A stretch of 64,000 bases of DNA from Oerskovia paurometabola. GTDB taxonomy: Bacteria > Actinomycetota > Actinomycetes > Actinomycetales > Cellulomonadaceae. The notes beneath the pieces are model-generated. The model was not told the origin of the DNA. It did no database searches and saw only the letters and a list, made by a program, of their open reading frames with translations. Location: assembly GCF_016907365.1 (NCBI RefSeq), contig NZ_JAFBBV010000001.1:1488001-1552000 (forward strand). Direction: 5' to 3'. This document shows, one piece after another, positions 15,341 to 24,545 of the stretch. A program made the translations under genes and the position numbers. Positions within the stretch are counted from its first letter, which is position 1; every line of letters begins with the position of its first letter.

Positions 15341-16474
15341 GTGACAGAACCGTTCTCCCGCGAACCGCACGAGCCCGCAGGCGCTGCCGACCCGTTCGGC
15401 CCCGCACCCGACGAGGACTACACGCCCCCGCCCGTGACGCGCCGTTCGCTCACGCTCGGCATCTCCGTGCTGGCCACGACCCTCCTGGTCGCGGGCCTGG
15501 CCGTCATGCCCGCGCCGTACGTCGTGCGTTCGCCGGGACCCACGCAGGACACCCTCGGTGCACAGAACGACCAGGACCTCATCCAGATCGAGGGCGCCGA
15601 GACGTACGACTCGACCGGCGAGCTGCTGCTCACCACGGTGTCGGTCGCGGGCGGGCCGGGCTACCCGGCGAACCTCGTCCAGGTCGTCGAGGGCTGGGCC
15701 TCGACGTCGCGATCGGTGCGCCCCGTCGAGGAGACGTTCCCGCGCGACGTGACGCAGGAGCAGAGCGAGCAGGAGAGCCAGCAGGAGATGCTCTCCTCGC
15801 AGGAGACGGCGACCGTCGCGGCGCTGACCGAGCTGGGCTACGAGGTGCCTGCGACCCTCACGATCCAGGGCGCCGCGAAGGACACCGGCGCGGAGGGGGT
15901 CGTCGAGACCGGGGACGTCATCACGACCGTGAACGGCAAGGACGTCGTGACGTACCAGGACCTCATCGACGAGCTCGCGACCGTGACGCCGGGCGACGAC
16001 GTCGTGCTCGGGGTCGAGCGTGGCGGCGAGAGCAAGGACCTGACGATCACCACGCAGGAGGCCGGCGGCAAGGCGATCCTCGGGGTCTTCATCGACCCGG
16101 CCTTCGACCTCCCGGTCGACGTCTCGATCCAGATCGAGGACATCGGGGGCCCCAGCGCGGGGACCATGTTCGCGCTCGGGATCATCGACCGGCTCACGCC
16201 CGAGGACGAGGCGAACGGCACCGTGATCGCGGGGACCGGCACCATGAGCGTCGAGGGGAACGTGGGGCCCATCGGTGGCATCCAGCAGAAGCTCTACGGT
16301 GCCCAGCGCGACGGTGCCACGTGGTTCCTCGCCCCCGAGTCGAACTGCGACGAGGTCGTGGGCAACGTGCCCGAGGGGCTGAACGTGGTCAAGGTCTCGA
16401 CGCTCGAGGAGGCACGCGACGCGATGGTCGCGATCGGCGCGGGCGAGGGCGAGGGCCTGCCGACGTGCTCGTGA
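15341..16474 (+). CDS. PDZ-domain Lon-like serine protease (YlbL family)
   Basis: This 377-residue protein has one N-terminal transmembrane helix (about 35-55), an extracytoplasmic PDZ domain (about 165-240) and a Lon-type S16 protease domain. The Ser-Lys dyad is seen in GGPSAGTMFALG (Ser near 271) and IGGIQQKLYGA (Lys near 316). The start is GTG 15341, preceded by GATGAT six bases upstream and no ribosome binding site. It corresponds by order to the mycobacterial PDZ/Lon protein beside DUF2342. A role in envelope protein quality control is inferred. Confidence 0.9.
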   Translation: MTEPFSREPHEPAGAADPFGPAPDEDYTPPPVTRRSLTLGISVLATTLLVAGLAVMPAPYVVRSPGPTQDTLGAQNDQDLIQIEGAETYDSTGELLLTTVSVAGGPGYPANLVQVVEGWASTSRSVRPVEETFPRDVTQEQSEQESQQEMLSSQETATVAALTELGYEVPATLTIQGAAKDTGAEGVVETGDVITTVNGKDVVTYQDLIDELATVTPGDDVVLGVERGGESKDLTITTQEAGGKAILGVFIDPAFDLPVDVSIQIEDIGGPSAGTMFALGIIDRLTPEDEANGTVIAGTGTMSVEGNVGPIGGIQQKLYGAQRDGATWFLAPESNCDEVVGNVPEGLNVVKVSTLEEARDAMVAIGAGEGEGLPTCS

Positions 16475-16568
16475 CGCGGCGGTCGCCGGTCCGGCGGGGT
16501 CCGTCAGGGCGCTGAGCCAGACCGCGGCGCGACCGCCGGACGCCCACCGCGCGACCGCTGGACGACCA

Positions 16569-16603
16569 CGAGGGGCCGGACGACCACGTCGTCCGGCCCC
16601 TCG
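16569..16603. terminator. Intrinsic terminator between convergent genes
   Basis: A perfect 16-bp stem (16569-16584 with 16588-16603) with a 3-base loop, followed by GGGCTTCT. It sits between the PDZ protease gene and the convergent PPA1309-like gene. Confidence 0.85.
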
Positions 16604-16664
16604 GGCTTCTCCCTCGTGCACGCTCCGCGCTCTGCACGCGCTCTGGCGAAACGGCGCCGGGCGG

Positions 16665-17294
16665 CTACTCGAACGTCGCGCGCAGCCCCTCGATCAGGCC
16701 GGGCACCAGGTCGGGGCCGAACGCGACGTCGTCGCCGTCGTCGTTGGCGCGTGTGCGGACCGCGCACCACGGGGTCCCGTCACGCAGGACGCCGACCGCG
16801 AGGCGCACGTCCTGGCGGTCGGGGTGCGACGACAGGTAGGCGAGGGCCGCGGCCGGGTCGGTGGGCAGGCCCTCCTCGGCAGACGGGGGCAGGATGACGC
16901 GCTCGGCGACGATCGCGGCGCCGTCGACCGTGTCGGGCCACGAGATGCCAGCGAGCAGGTCCTCGAGCGTCTCGACGTCGGGCAGGCCCTCCTGCTCGAC
17001 CGAGACCAGGTGGTCCGGGATGCCGCGCGCCGCGGTCACGACCTCGGGCGGGAGGCGGTCGGCCAGGCCCGGGTCGGCGGCCATCGCGTCAGCCGTGCGG
17101 ACGAGCGCGAACACGCGCGGGGGAGCGTCCCAGCCGTCGGCGGCGACGTGCGCCTCGACGTCGCGCACGGCGTCGGCGAGCGCGAGCTGCGCGAGGGGGA
17201 CGATGGGGGCGGGGGCGTCGTCGGGGACGCCCGAGGCGGCCTGGGACGTGGACGGGGCGGGCTGGTCGGGCGCGGGGGAGGTCGTGTCTGCCAT
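16665..17294 (-). CDS. PPA1309-family conserved protein
   Basis: A 209-residue protein of the uncharacterised actinobacterial PPA1309 family. It has a disordered Pro/Ser/Ala N-terminus (1-35), then an alpha/beta domain that includes PLAQLALADAVRDVEAHV and ends GTPWCAVRTRAND ... FGPDLVPGLIEGLRATF. The start is ATG 17294. GATGCT on the minus strand (17306-17301) lies six bases upstream without a ribosome binding site. It is divergent from the UPF0182 gene across 227 bases, in which I see no clear feature. No function can be assigned. Confidence 0.8.
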   Translation of the reverse strand: MADTTSPAPDQPAPSTSQAASGVPDDAPAPIVPLAQLALADAVRDVEAHVAADGWDAPPRVFALVRTADAMAADPGLADRLPPEVVTAARGIPDHLVSVEQEGLPDVETLEDLLAGISWPDTVDGAAIVAERVILPPSAEEGLPTDPAAALAYLSSHPDRQDVRLAVGVLRDGTPWCAVRTRANDDGDDVAFGPDLVPGLIEGLRATFE

Positions 17295-17521
17295 GTCCCC
17301 AGCATCGCAGGCCCGACGGCGTCGGCGCAGTCGACGGGTCGCGGCCAGGTACGTGTGGGAACCTGGAACCGCTGTGGGCCGTTGACGAGATGGACGGCCT
17401 GTGGCCTGACCCTGTCGAGACCGTGGACTGCCTGTGAATCCGGTGGTCGTGGGCCCGGCGCGGACAGGTACCGACGCCTGACGACCTGACGCTCGACCGA
17501 ACGCAAAGAGGTAAGCCCACC

Positions 17522-20500
17522 GTGTCATTCGCCGCAGCGCCACGACGCCCTTCGGGGTCCGAGGCCGGCTCCCGCAGACGTCGTAGCCCGCTCGGCATAG
17601 CCGTTGCCGTCGTGGCTGCCCTCGTCCTCCTGCTGTTCCTGCTCGCGCAGTTCTGGACCGAGGTCCTCTGGTTCACCCAGCTGGGCTTCGAAGGCGTCCT
17701 GTGGACCGAGTGGGGGACCCGTGCGGCGCTGTTCGTCGGCGGCTTCCTCGTGATGGGCGGACTCGTCTTCCTGTCGCTGTCGCTCGCGTACAGGTCACGC
17801 CCCATCTACGCGCCCTCGACGCCCGAGCAGGCCACGCTCGACCAGTACCGCGAGGCGATCGAGCCGCTGCGCAAGGTCGTGACGATCGCGGGCCCGGCGC
17901 TCATCGGGTTCTTCGCCGGTGCGGCGGCGTCCTCGCAGTGGAGCACGGTGCTGCTGGCGCTCAACTCGGTGCCGTTCGGCACCAAGGACCCGCAGTGGGG
18001 CCTGGACATCTCGTTCTTCGTCTTCACGCTGCCCGTGCTGCGCTTCACGGTGGGCTTCCTCATGGCTGCGGTCATCATCGCCGGCATCGGCGCCCTGGCG
18101 ACCCACTACCTGTACGGCGGGGTCCGCATCGGTGGCGGCGCGGGCAGCGGCCCGCGCACGACCAAGGCCGCGCGTGTGCAGCTCTCGGTCACGGCCGCGG
18201 TCCTCATGCTGCTCATCGGTGCGAACTACTGGCTCGACCGCTACTCGTTGCTGACCACGACGGGTGACAAGTTCGACGGCGCCTCGTACGCCGACGTCAA
18301 CGCCGTCATCCCGTCCAAGGCGATCCTGACGGGTGTCGCGATCCTCGTCGCGCTGCTGTTCGTGGCGACCGCGGTCCGCGGCAACTGGCGCCTGCCCGCG
18401 ATCGGTGTGGGGCTCATGGTCGTGTCCGCGATCGCGATCGGCGGGATCTACCCGGCGGTCGTCCAGCGCTTCCAGGTCAACCCGAACGCGCAGGAGTTCG
18501 AGGCCGAGTACATCCAGCGGAACATCGACGCGACCAAGACCGCGTTCGGGCTCGACGGGGTCGAGGCGTCCAACTACGACGCGAAGACCCAGGCCGAGGC
18601 CGGCGCGCTGCGCGCCGACGCCGACACCACGGCGTCCATCCGCCTGCTCGACCCGCAGATCGTCAGCCCGACGTTCCGTCAGCTCCAGCAGAACAAGCAG
18701 TACTACAACTTCCAGGAGACCCTCTCGGTCGACCGGTACATGATCGACGGCCAGAGCCGCGACACCGTGATCGCGGTCCGCGAGCTCAACCTCGAGGGCC
18801 TCGGTGCGAGCCAGCGCAACTGGGTCAACGACCACACGGTGTACACGCACGGGTACGGCGTCGTGGCCGCGTACGGCAACCAGATCGGCCCGGGCGGCCA
18901 GCCCGCGTTCTACGAGGGCGACATCCCGTCGGTGGGCTCGCTGCCCGAGTACGAGCCGCGCATCTACTTCAGCCCGGACTCGACCCAGTACTCGATCGTC
19001 GGCGCCCCCGAGGGCACCAAGCCCTGGGAGTTCGACTACCCGGACGACGACGCAGGCGGCCAGGTCAACAACACGTTCGGTGCCGAGGACGGCGCCGTCG
19101 CAGGCCCCAGCGTCGGCTCGTTCGGCAACAAGCTGCTCTACGCCCTGAAGTTCGGCTCCGAGCAGATCCTGTTCTCCGACCGCGTGACGGCCGACTCGCA
19201 GATCCTGTACGACCGGTCGCCCCGCGACCGTGTCGCCAAGGTCGCGCCGTACCTGACGCTCGACGGCAAGGTCTACCCGGCCGTCGTGGACGGCCGGGTC
19301 AAGTGGATCGTCGACGGGTACACCACGACGAACTCCTACCCGTACTCGGCATCACGCCCGCTCGACGAGGCGACGCAGGACACCCTGACGGTCAACTCGC
19401 AGTCGGTCGCGGCGCTCGCGCCTCAGCAGGTCAACTACATCCGCAACTCGGTCAAGGCCACGGTCGACGCCTACGACGGTTCGGTCGACCTCTACGCGTG
19501 GGACACCGAGGACCCCATCCTCCAGGCGTGGGACAACGTGTTCCCGACGTCGCTCAAGCCGATCTCCGAGATCAGCGGCGACCTCATGAGCCACCTGCGC
19601 TACCCCGAGGACATGTTCAAGGTCCAGCGTGCGCTGCTCACGAGCTACCACGTCGACGACGCCCGCGAGTTCTTCTCCGGCCAGGACTTCTGGAACGTCC
19701 CGCGCGACCCCACCGTGCGCGGCACCGGCACCAAGCCCTACCAGCCGCCGTACTACCTGACGCTGCAGATGCCCGGTCAGGAGAACCCCGCGTTCTCCCT
19801 CATGACGACGTTCATCCCGGGCGGTAACTCCGACCGAGAGATCCTCACCGGGTTCCTCGCGGTCGATGCGGAGGCGGGGAGCACGGCCGGGGTGAAGGCC
19901 GAGTCGTACGGAAAGCTCAGGCTCCTGGAGCTGCCACGCAACGCCACGGTCCCCGGACCGGGGCAGGTGCAGAACACGTTCGACTCGGACCCCACGGTGT
20001 CCAACGAGCTGAACATCCTCAGCCGCGGCAACTCGACCGTGATCCACGGCAACCTGCTCACGCTCCCCGTGGGTGGCGGTCTGCTCTACGTGCAGCCCGT
20101 GTACGTGCAGGCGTCCGAGGGCACCAAGTTCCCGCTGCTGCGCAAGGTTCTGGTCAGCTTCGGTGACCAGGTCGGGTTCGCGGACACGCTCGACGAGGCC
20201 CTCAACCAGGTCTTCGGCGGCGAGTCCGGGGCCTCGGCCGGTGACGCGGGTGGGGAGGTCGCCCCGGTCATCCCGACCGACGGCGAGACCCCGCCGCCCA
20301 CGGACGGCGCGGACACCGGGACGGGCACCACGCCGCCCGTCACGGAGAACCCCGAGGCGCGTGCGCAGCTCGACCAGGCTCTCCAGGCCGCCAGCCAGGC
20401 GATCAAGGACGGTCAGGCCGCCCTCGCGGAGGGGGACTTCGCCGCCTACGGCGAGTCGCAGGAACGCCTGCAGTCCGCGCTCGAGTCGGCGATCGCCGCC

Positions 20501-20530
20501 GAGGAGTCGTTGGGCACCGAGACGCCGTGA
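17522..20530 (+). CDS. UPF0182-family large membrane protein
   Basis: This 1002-residue protein has about seven transmembrane segments in the first ~330 residues, then a large soluble domain of about 550 residues predicted outside the membrane, and a Thr/Pro/Gly-rich linker (~900-940) leading to an Ala/Gln-rich helical tail. The family is widespread in Actinobacteria and lies next to the PDZ protease in mycobacteria as well. AGAGGTAAG precedes the GTG start at 17522. No catalytic motif is evident and the role is unknown. Confidence 0.9.
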   Translation: MSFAAAPRRPSGSEAGSRRRRSPLGIAVAVVAALVLLLFLLAQFWTEVLWFTQLGFEGVLWTEWGTRAALFVGGFLVMGGLVFLSLSLAYRSRPIYAPSTPEQATLDQYREAIEPLRKVVTIAGPALIGFFAGAAASSQWSTVLLALNSVPFGTKDPQWGLDISFFVFTLPVLRFTVGFLMAAVIIAGIGALATHYLYGGVRIGGGAGSGPRTTKAARVQLSVTAAVLMLLIGANYWLDRYSLLTTTGDKFDGASYADVNAVIPSKAILTGVAILVALLFVATAVRGNWRLPAIGVGLMVVSAIAIGGIYPAVVQRFQVNPNAQEFEAEYIQRNIDATKTAFGLDGVEASNYDAKTQAEAGALRADADTTASIRLLDPQIVSPTFRQLQQNKQYYNFQETLSVDRYMIDGQSRDTVIAVRELNLEGLGASQRNWVNDHTVYTHGYGVVAAYGNQIGPGGQPAFYEGDIPSVGSLPEYEPRIYFSPDSTQYSIVGAPEGTKPWEFDYPDDDAGGQVNNTFGAEDGAVAGPSVGSFGNKLLYALKFGSEQILFSDRVTADSQILYDRSPRDRVAKVAPYLTLDGKVYPAVVDGRVKWIVDGYTTTNSYPYSASRPLDEATQDTLTVNSQSVAALAPQQVNYIRNSVKATVDAYDGSVDLYAWDTEDPILQAWDNVFPTSLKPISEISGDLMSHLRYPEDMFKVQRALLTSYHVDDAREFFSGQDFWNVPRDPTVRGTGTKPYQPPYYLTLQMPGQENPAFSLMTTFIPGGNSDREILTGFLAVDAEAGSTAGVKAESYGKLRLLELPRNATVPGPGQVQNTFDSDPTVSNELNILSRGNSTVIHGNLLTLPVGGGLLYVQPVYVQASEGTKFPLLRKVLVSFGDQVGFADTLDEALNQVFGGESGASAGDAGGEVAPVIPTDGETPPPTDGADTGTGTTPPVTENPEARAQLDQALQAASQAIKDGQAALAEGDFAAYGESQERLQSALESAIAAEESLGTETP

Positions 20531-20579
20531 CGCACGAGGGGCGGTCGCCCGTCGGGTGACCGCCAGCTCGACCGGGCTG

Positions 20580-20627
20580 ACGACGGACGCCGCTCCTGAC
20601 CTGAGGGTCGGGGGCGGCGTCCGTCGT
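20580..20627 (+). terminator. Terminator-like hairpin after UPF0182 gene
   Basis: 14-bp arms (20580-20593 with 20614-20627) enclose a 20-base loop that can itself pair (GACC with GGTC). No T-run follows beyond CTG, so termination efficiency is uncertain. The rest of the 196-base gap to the next gene shows nothing else certain. Confidence 0.55.
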
Positions 20628-20726
20628 CTGCGCCGAGGGTGAGAGACGCGCTCGCCGGGGTCGCTGCGCGCGCCCACCACGACGACGGCTTGTCATTTCT
20701 GGTACATCAGACGAACATGGGGCCTC

Positions 20727-21827
20727 ATGACCAGTGCAACCGTTTGCAGCAACGCTTACATCGTCGAGGGAACGCTCGGCGCACTGCCGACGGTCGCGCT
20801 CGTCCACCCCTCCGGAGCCGAGCTCGTCGTCGCGCTGCGCGGCGCGACGGTCCTCGCGTGGCGGGCTCCGTGGGCCCAGCCGTCCTCGGAGTCGCACGAC
20901 GTCGTCGACCTCCTCGACGGGTACGCGACCGAGCGGGCTCTTCTCGCCCAGGACGCGACCCGGTCCGGCCTGATGTTCCCGTTCGCGAACCGCGTCGCGG
21001 GCGGCACCTACGTGTTCGACGGCGTCACGCACCACGTCCCGCCCGTCGCCCCGGGGGAGACCCAGACCATGCACGGGTTCGCGCGCGTGCTCGACTGGGA
21101 GGTCGTGCCAGAGGACGAGGGGGCCCTGCGTAGCACCGACGGCGTCGACGGCGCAGGTGCCCTCGACGGCACGAGCGGCCCGGGCGACGCCACCGAGGCG
21201 GGGCCCGTGGCCCTGACCCTCGCGACCGAGATCCGGGGCGCCGACCTCGCCGGGTACCCGTTCGACCTCGAGACCCGGATCCGCTTCGAGCTGACCGAGC
21301 GCACGCTCGACGTGACCTGGACCTACCGCAACCTCGGGCGGGACGCGGCGCCCGTCACGGCCGGCTGGCACCCGTACTTCCGCATCCCCGGCCACGACAC
21401 GATCGACGGCCTGGAGCTGGACGTGCCCGCCCGTGCGACGGTCGCGACCGACGCGACGCTTCTTCCGCTCCACGGCGAGGCGGCCCGGGTGGTGCGTGAC
21501 GCCGTCGGGCCGGTGGCTCTTGCCGGGACCTGTCTCGACACCGCGTTCACCGATCTCGTGACCGACGCGGACGGGCGTGCGAGGACGCGCGTCCTCGACC
21601 CGTCGACCGGCGCAGGCCTCGAGCTGTGGCAGGAGCGCGGCAACATGCACGTGTACACGGGCGACGGGCTCGACGAGCGGGCGCGGGCGTCGATCGCGCT
21701 CGAACCCGTCGAGAGCCTGACGAACGCGTTCAACCGCGAGGACTGCGAGCAGGACGTCCGGCTCGCGCCGGGGGAGGAGCGCGTGTTCCGCTTCGGGGTC
21801 GGGATCGTCGCCCCGCGCCGCTCCTGA
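20727..21827 (+). CDS. Aldose 1-epimerase (GalM-like)
   Basis: A 366-residue galactose mutarotase-fold protein. Expected active-site pieces are FPFANRVAGGTY (Arg89), TMHGFARVLDW (His116), TAGWHPYF (His215) and the late ALEPVESLTNAFN, which supplies the catalytic Glu. An insert of about 30 residues rich in Gly/Asp/Ala (131-158) is unlike the rest and probably a surface loop. No strong ribosome binding site precedes ATG 20727. It interconverts alpha and beta anomers of hexoses; the exact sugar is unknown. Confidence 0.88.
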   Translation: MTSATVCSNAYIVEGTLGALPTVALVHPSGAELVVALRGATVLAWRAPWAQPSSESHDVVDLLDGYATERALLAQDATRSGLMFPFANRVAGGTYVFDGVTHHVPPVAPGETQTMHGFARVLDWEVVPEDEGALRSTDGVDGAGALDGTSGPGDATEAGPVALTLATEIRGADLAGYPFDLETRIRFELTERTLDVTWTYRNLGRDAAPVTAGWHPYFRIPGHDTIDGLELDVPARATVATDATLLPLHGEAARVVRDAVGPVALAGTCLDTAFTDLVTDADGRARTRVLDPSTGAGLELWQERGNMHVYTGDGLDERARASIALEPVESLTNAFNREDCEQDVRLAPGEERVFRFGVGIVAPRRS

Positions 21828-21847
21828 TCGGTGCCGCGGTGCCCGAT

Positions 21848-21876
21848 TTGGCGCCCGGGCTCCTGTCCCGTAAGGT
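21848..21876 (+). promoter_or_regulatory. Promoter of first initiator tRNA
   Basis: TTGGCG (21848-21853), a 17-base spacer and TAAGGT (21871-21876) lie 12 bases before the mature tRNA 5' end. The second copy has TAGAGT at the equivalent place (22111-22116) but a less clear -35. Confidence 0.6.
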
Positions 21877-21888
21877 GGTGTTTACCGA

Positions 21889-21962
21889 CGCGGGGTGGAG
21901 CAGCTCGGTAGCTCGCTGGGCTCATAACCCAGAGGTCGCAGGTTCAAATCCTGCCCCCGCTA
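21889..21962 (+). tRNA. tRNA-fMet (CAT), copy 1
   Basis: A full cloverleaf with acceptor CGCGGGG/CCCCGCT, anticodon loop CTCATAA and T-arm GGTTCAAATCC. Initiator marks are the unpaired position 1:72 (C against U) and three consecutive G:C pairs in the anticodon stem (GGG/CCC). The encoded 3' end continues ACAA, so CCA is not encoded. Confidence 0.97.
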
Positions 21963-21970
21963 CAAAGGAA

Positions 21971-22002
21971 GGCCCGGTTCAGCAGGAATGCTGGACCGGG
22001 CC
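21971..22002 (+). terminator. Terminator of tRNA-fMet copy 1
   Basis: 14-bp arms 21971-21984 and 21989-22002, with one G-U pair and a GAAT-containing loop, followed by TTCGTCATT. Confidence 0.85.
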
Positions 22003-22128
22003 TTCGTCATTCCCGGGATGACCCGTGGAGAATGAACGCCGGACCCATGCGCCGTCCGCGTGTGACGTGCCCGACAGGTGCCCTGGTCACGGCAGGGGCG
22101 AAAGGTCGCGTAGAGTGGTGTTCACCGA

Positions 22129-22202
22129 CGCGGGGTGGAGCAGCTCGGTAGCTCGCTGGGCTCATAACCCAGAGGTCGCAGGTTCAAATCCTGCCCCCGC
22201 TA
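22129..22202 (+). tRNA. tRNA-fMet (CAT), copy 2
   Basis: Identical in sequence to the copy at 21889-21962, including the initiator features. It carries its own -10-like TAGAGT (22111-22116) and its own terminator, so it is likely expressed separately. Confidence 0.97.
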
Positions 22203-22210
22203 CAAAGGAA

Positions 22211-22242
22211 GGCCCGGTCCAGCAGACATGCTGGACCGGGCC
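22211..22242 (+). terminator. Terminator of tRNA-fMet copy 2
   Basis: Perfect 14-bp arms 22211-22224 and 22229-22242 around GACA, followed by TTCGTCATT. Confidence 0.87.
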
Positions 22243-22284
22243 TTCGTCATTCCCGGGCTGCGCACAGGGGCGCAGGGCGCCGCG

Positions 22285-22908
22285 TCAGTCGGCGAGCGTG
22301 AAGCCCGTGGTCCACTGGGTCGCGCCGGAGCCGGCGAGCGTCATCTGGACGAACCCGAGGGCTTCGAGCTCGCGGGCGCGCTTGAGCGACCCGGCGTCGA
22401 CTCCCTTGAGGCCGCCTGCGCGGACGAGGTCGACGAGCGTGGCCTTGGCGTCGTTGTCGTCGCCCGCGACGAGCACGGTGGTCGACTGGTCGGCGACCTT
22501 GCCGCTCGCGAGGGTCGAGGCGAAGTTCGTGTTGAATGCCTTGACGACCGTGGCGGTCGGGGCGAGCGCGGCGATCTGGGCGGCGGCCGAGGAGTCGGCG
22601 GGCACGACGAGCGAGTCGAACGTCGCGAAGTCGACGGGGTTGGTCGGGTCGACGAGGACCTTGCCGTCGAGCCGGCCGGCGTACTGCGCGAGGACCTCGG
22701 GCACGGCGGGGTAGGGGAGCGCGAGGACCACGAGGTCGCCCGTGATCTCGTCACCCACGACGCCCGAGGTGAACGAGTCGCCCGAGCCGAGTGCTGCGGC
22801 CTTCTCGGCGTCGCGCGCCAGGACCTGGACCTGTGCGCCGGCGTCGAGTCCGATGCGTGCCACGCCTGCTGCGATGTTCCCTGCGCCGATGATCGTGATG
22901 CTGGTCAT
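22285..22908 (-). CDS. NADPH-dependent F420-reductase-like oxidoreductase
   Basis: This 207-residue Rossmann protein opens with ITIIGAGNIAAGVARIG, the dinucleotide-binding loop. LVVLALPYPAVPEVL and VKAFNTNFASTL are typical of the NADP-oxidoreductase (F420:NADP reductase-like) family. The start is ATG 22908 with GGAGGA seven bases upstream. It is divergent from a MarR gene, and two operator palindromes lie between them, so MarR control is likely. The electron acceptor is unknown; quinones or disulfides are possible given the context. Confidence 0.85.
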   Translation of the reverse strand: MTSITIIGAGNIAAGVARIGLDAGAQVQVLARDAEKAAALGSGDSFTSGVVGDEITGDLVVLALPYPAVPEVLAQYAGRLDGKVLVDPTNPVDFATFDSLVVPADSSAAAQIAALAPTATVVKAFNTNFASTLASGKVADQSTTVLVAGDDNDAKATLVDLVRAGGLKGVDAGSLKRARELEALGFVQMTLAGSGATQWTTGFTLAD

Positions 22909-22953
22909 GAAGTCCTCCGGGGCTGCGACGCCGATACCGGACCGGCGTGATTG

Positions 22954-22998
22954 GTTGTTGATACAACTAACGTAGACCCGCTTAGTTGTCGTGTCAAC
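22954..22998. promoter_or_regulatory. Paired MarR-type operators GTTG-N6-CAAC
   Basis: Two palindromes of form GTTG-N6-CAAC stand at 22954-22967 and 22985-22998, 31 bp (about three helical turns) apart. The second overlaps the -35 of marR (-10 TAGACT at 23008-23013). The same pattern recurs at 37257-37270. Autoregulation by the adjacent MarR is inferred. Confidence 0.75.
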
Positions 22999-23019
22999 CA
23001 TTGCCGGTAGACTGGTCCC

Positions 23020-23514
23020 ATGACCGACGACGTGCGATGGCTCTCCCCCCGCGAGCTGCGGACCTGGATGCGCCTCCAGGCCGTCTCCGAGCTCCTCCCC
23101 GGCGTGCTCGACGCCCAGCTCCAGCGCGACGCGCAGCTCACCCACTTCGAGTACCTCGTGCTCGCGATGCTCTCCGAGGCACCCGACCACACGCTGCGCA
23201 TGACGGACCTCGCGCTCAAGACCAACGCGACCCTGCCGCGCCTGTCGCACGTGGTGAAGCGCCTCGAGGGTCGCGGCTACGTCGAGCGCTCGCCCTGCCC
23301 CGAGGACCGCCGGGCCACGCTCGCGGTCCTGACCGACGCCGGGTGGGACAAGGTCGTCGCGACGGCCCCCGGCCACGTCGGCACGGTCCGCGAGCACATC
23401 ATCGACCGCCTCACCCCGGAGCAGGTCGACCAGCTCGACCAGATCGCGCGCTCGATCCTCGAGTCGCTCGACACCGAGGGGCGGCTCGACGCGCTCCACC
23501 TCCCCGAGGACTGA
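23020..23514 (+). CDS. MarR-family transcriptional regulator
   Basis: A 164-residue winged-helix repressor. The DNA-binding part spans about 38-110, with recognition segment TNATLPRLSHVVKRLEGRGY and wing SPCPEDRRATLAVLTDAGW. The start is ATG 23020, six bases after a TAGACT -10, so the mRNA is leaderless. Operators overlap its own promoter and the divergent oxidoreductase promoter. The likely inducer is an electrophile or phenolic compound, judged from its partner genes only. Confidence 0.92.
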   Translation: MTDDVRWLSPRELRTWMRLQAVSELLPGVLDAQLQRDAQLTHFEYLVLAMLSEAPDHTLRMTDLALKTNATLPRLSHVVKRLEGRGYVERSPCPEDRRATLAVLTDAGWDKVVATAPGHVGTVREHIIDRLTPEQVDQLDQIARSILESLDTEGRLDALHLPED

Positions 23515-23689
23515 GTCGACGCAGGGGCGGCGCGACGGTGTGACGCGACCCACCGTCTCACCGTGCGCCACGCCCCTGTCTCACCGCATGGGACCGGCGT
23601 AGAGTCGTCCTCCGGTGAGTCCCGGCAGCGCGCGTCACCCGCGGCCGTCCGGAGCCGCCTCGTCACCCTCCTGACCCTGGAAGGTCCTC

Positions 23690-24544
23690 ATGCGCCGCCT
23701 GAACGCCGTGCTGCCCGTCGCAGCCGTCTCGACCGCCCTGCTCCTCGCGGGCTGCTCCGCCGACGACTCCTCGAACGACGCCGGCTCGGCCGGCTCGACG
23801 CCCACGTGCGAGCCGGGCGCGCTGCCCACGCACACCGACGGCAAGCTGACCGTCGCCGCGGGCGAGGCGTACTCGCCCTGGTACATCGGCGAGCACGACA
23901 GCGGCGAGGGCTTCGAGTCCGCGCTCGTCTACGAGGTCGCCGACCGGCTCGGCTACGCCGAGGACGACGTCGAGTGGGAGCTCGTGACGTTCGAGCAGAT
24001 CGTCAGCCCGAGCATCAAGGAGTTCGACTTCGCCGCGTGGCAGACGTCCATCTCGGACGAGCGGCGCAAGGCCGTCGACTTCTCGAGCCCCTACCTCACG
24101 ACCCGCCAGGGCGTGATCGTGCAGGAGGCCGGCCCGTACGCCTCGGCCACGACGCTCGACGAGCTCAAGGACCTGCGGATCGGCGTCACGGCCGCCCAGA
24201 CGAGCCTCACGCTCGCGAAGGCCGCGTTCGGCGACGACGCGAACATCGTCCCGTTCAACGGTGCGGGCGACGGCATGACGGCCCTGCAGTCGGGCACGAT
24301 CGACGTCATGGTCATGGACGTCGACCAGGGCGTCGCGGCCTCGACCGAGTACTTCCCCGACTCCGTGGTCATCGGCACCCTGCCGGACCAGGGCACGGTC
24401 GAGCAGTACGGCCTGGTCCTGGACCTGGGCTCCGTGCTCACGGACTGCGTCTCGGCCGCGGTCGACTCGCTCGAGGAGGACGGCACGCTCGCCGAGCTGC
24501 GCACCACGTGGCTCAAGTCGGACGACATCCCCGAGCTGGGCTGA
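23690..24544 (+). CDS. ABC transporter substrate-binding lipoprotein (SBP_bac_3)
   Basis: A 284-residue lipoprotein with the lipobox LLLAGC (lipidated Cys22) followed by a Ser/Asp/Gly linker. The body is a family-3 (polar amino acid) binding protein: LTVAAGEAYSPWYI, FDFAAWQTSISDERRKAVDFS, LRIGVTAAQTSLTLAK. It is first in a three-gene operon with a permease and an ATPase. The residues suggest an amino-acid ligand, but the exact one cannot be read. Confidence 0.92.
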   Translation: MRRLNAVLPVAAVSTALLLAGCSADDSSNDAGSAGSTPTCEPGALPTHTDGKLTVAAGEAYSPWYIGEHDSGEGFESALVYEVADRLGYAEDDVEWELVTFEQIVSPSIKEFDFAAWQTSISDERRKAVDFSSPYLTTRQGVIVQEAGPYASATTLDELKDLRIGVTAAQTSLTLAKAAFGDDANIVPFNGAGDGMTALQSGTIDVMVMDVDQGVAASTEYFPDSVVIGTLPDQGTVEQYGLVLDLGSVLTDCVSAAVDSLEEDGTLAELRTTWLKSDDIPELG

Positions 24545-24545
24545 G

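Larger units (their letters stand above)
21871..22257 (+). repeat. Tandem duplication of an initiator-tRNA cassette (offset 240)
   Basis: Bases 21871-22017 and 22111-22257 are near-identical direct repeats, each with a -10 box, tRNA-fMet, a terminator hairpin and CATTCCCGGG. The tRNA parts are identical. Differences lie in the -10 and in the hairpin, where TTC versus TCC and loop GAAT/GACA still pair. Confidence 0.9.

Noticed and set aside
12771..15344. An 857-codon plus-strand frame opposite the DUF2342 gene
   Set aside because: Low-complexity Gly/Arg/Val composition and no motifs; the minus-strand gene and the following epimerase-like gene explain the region.
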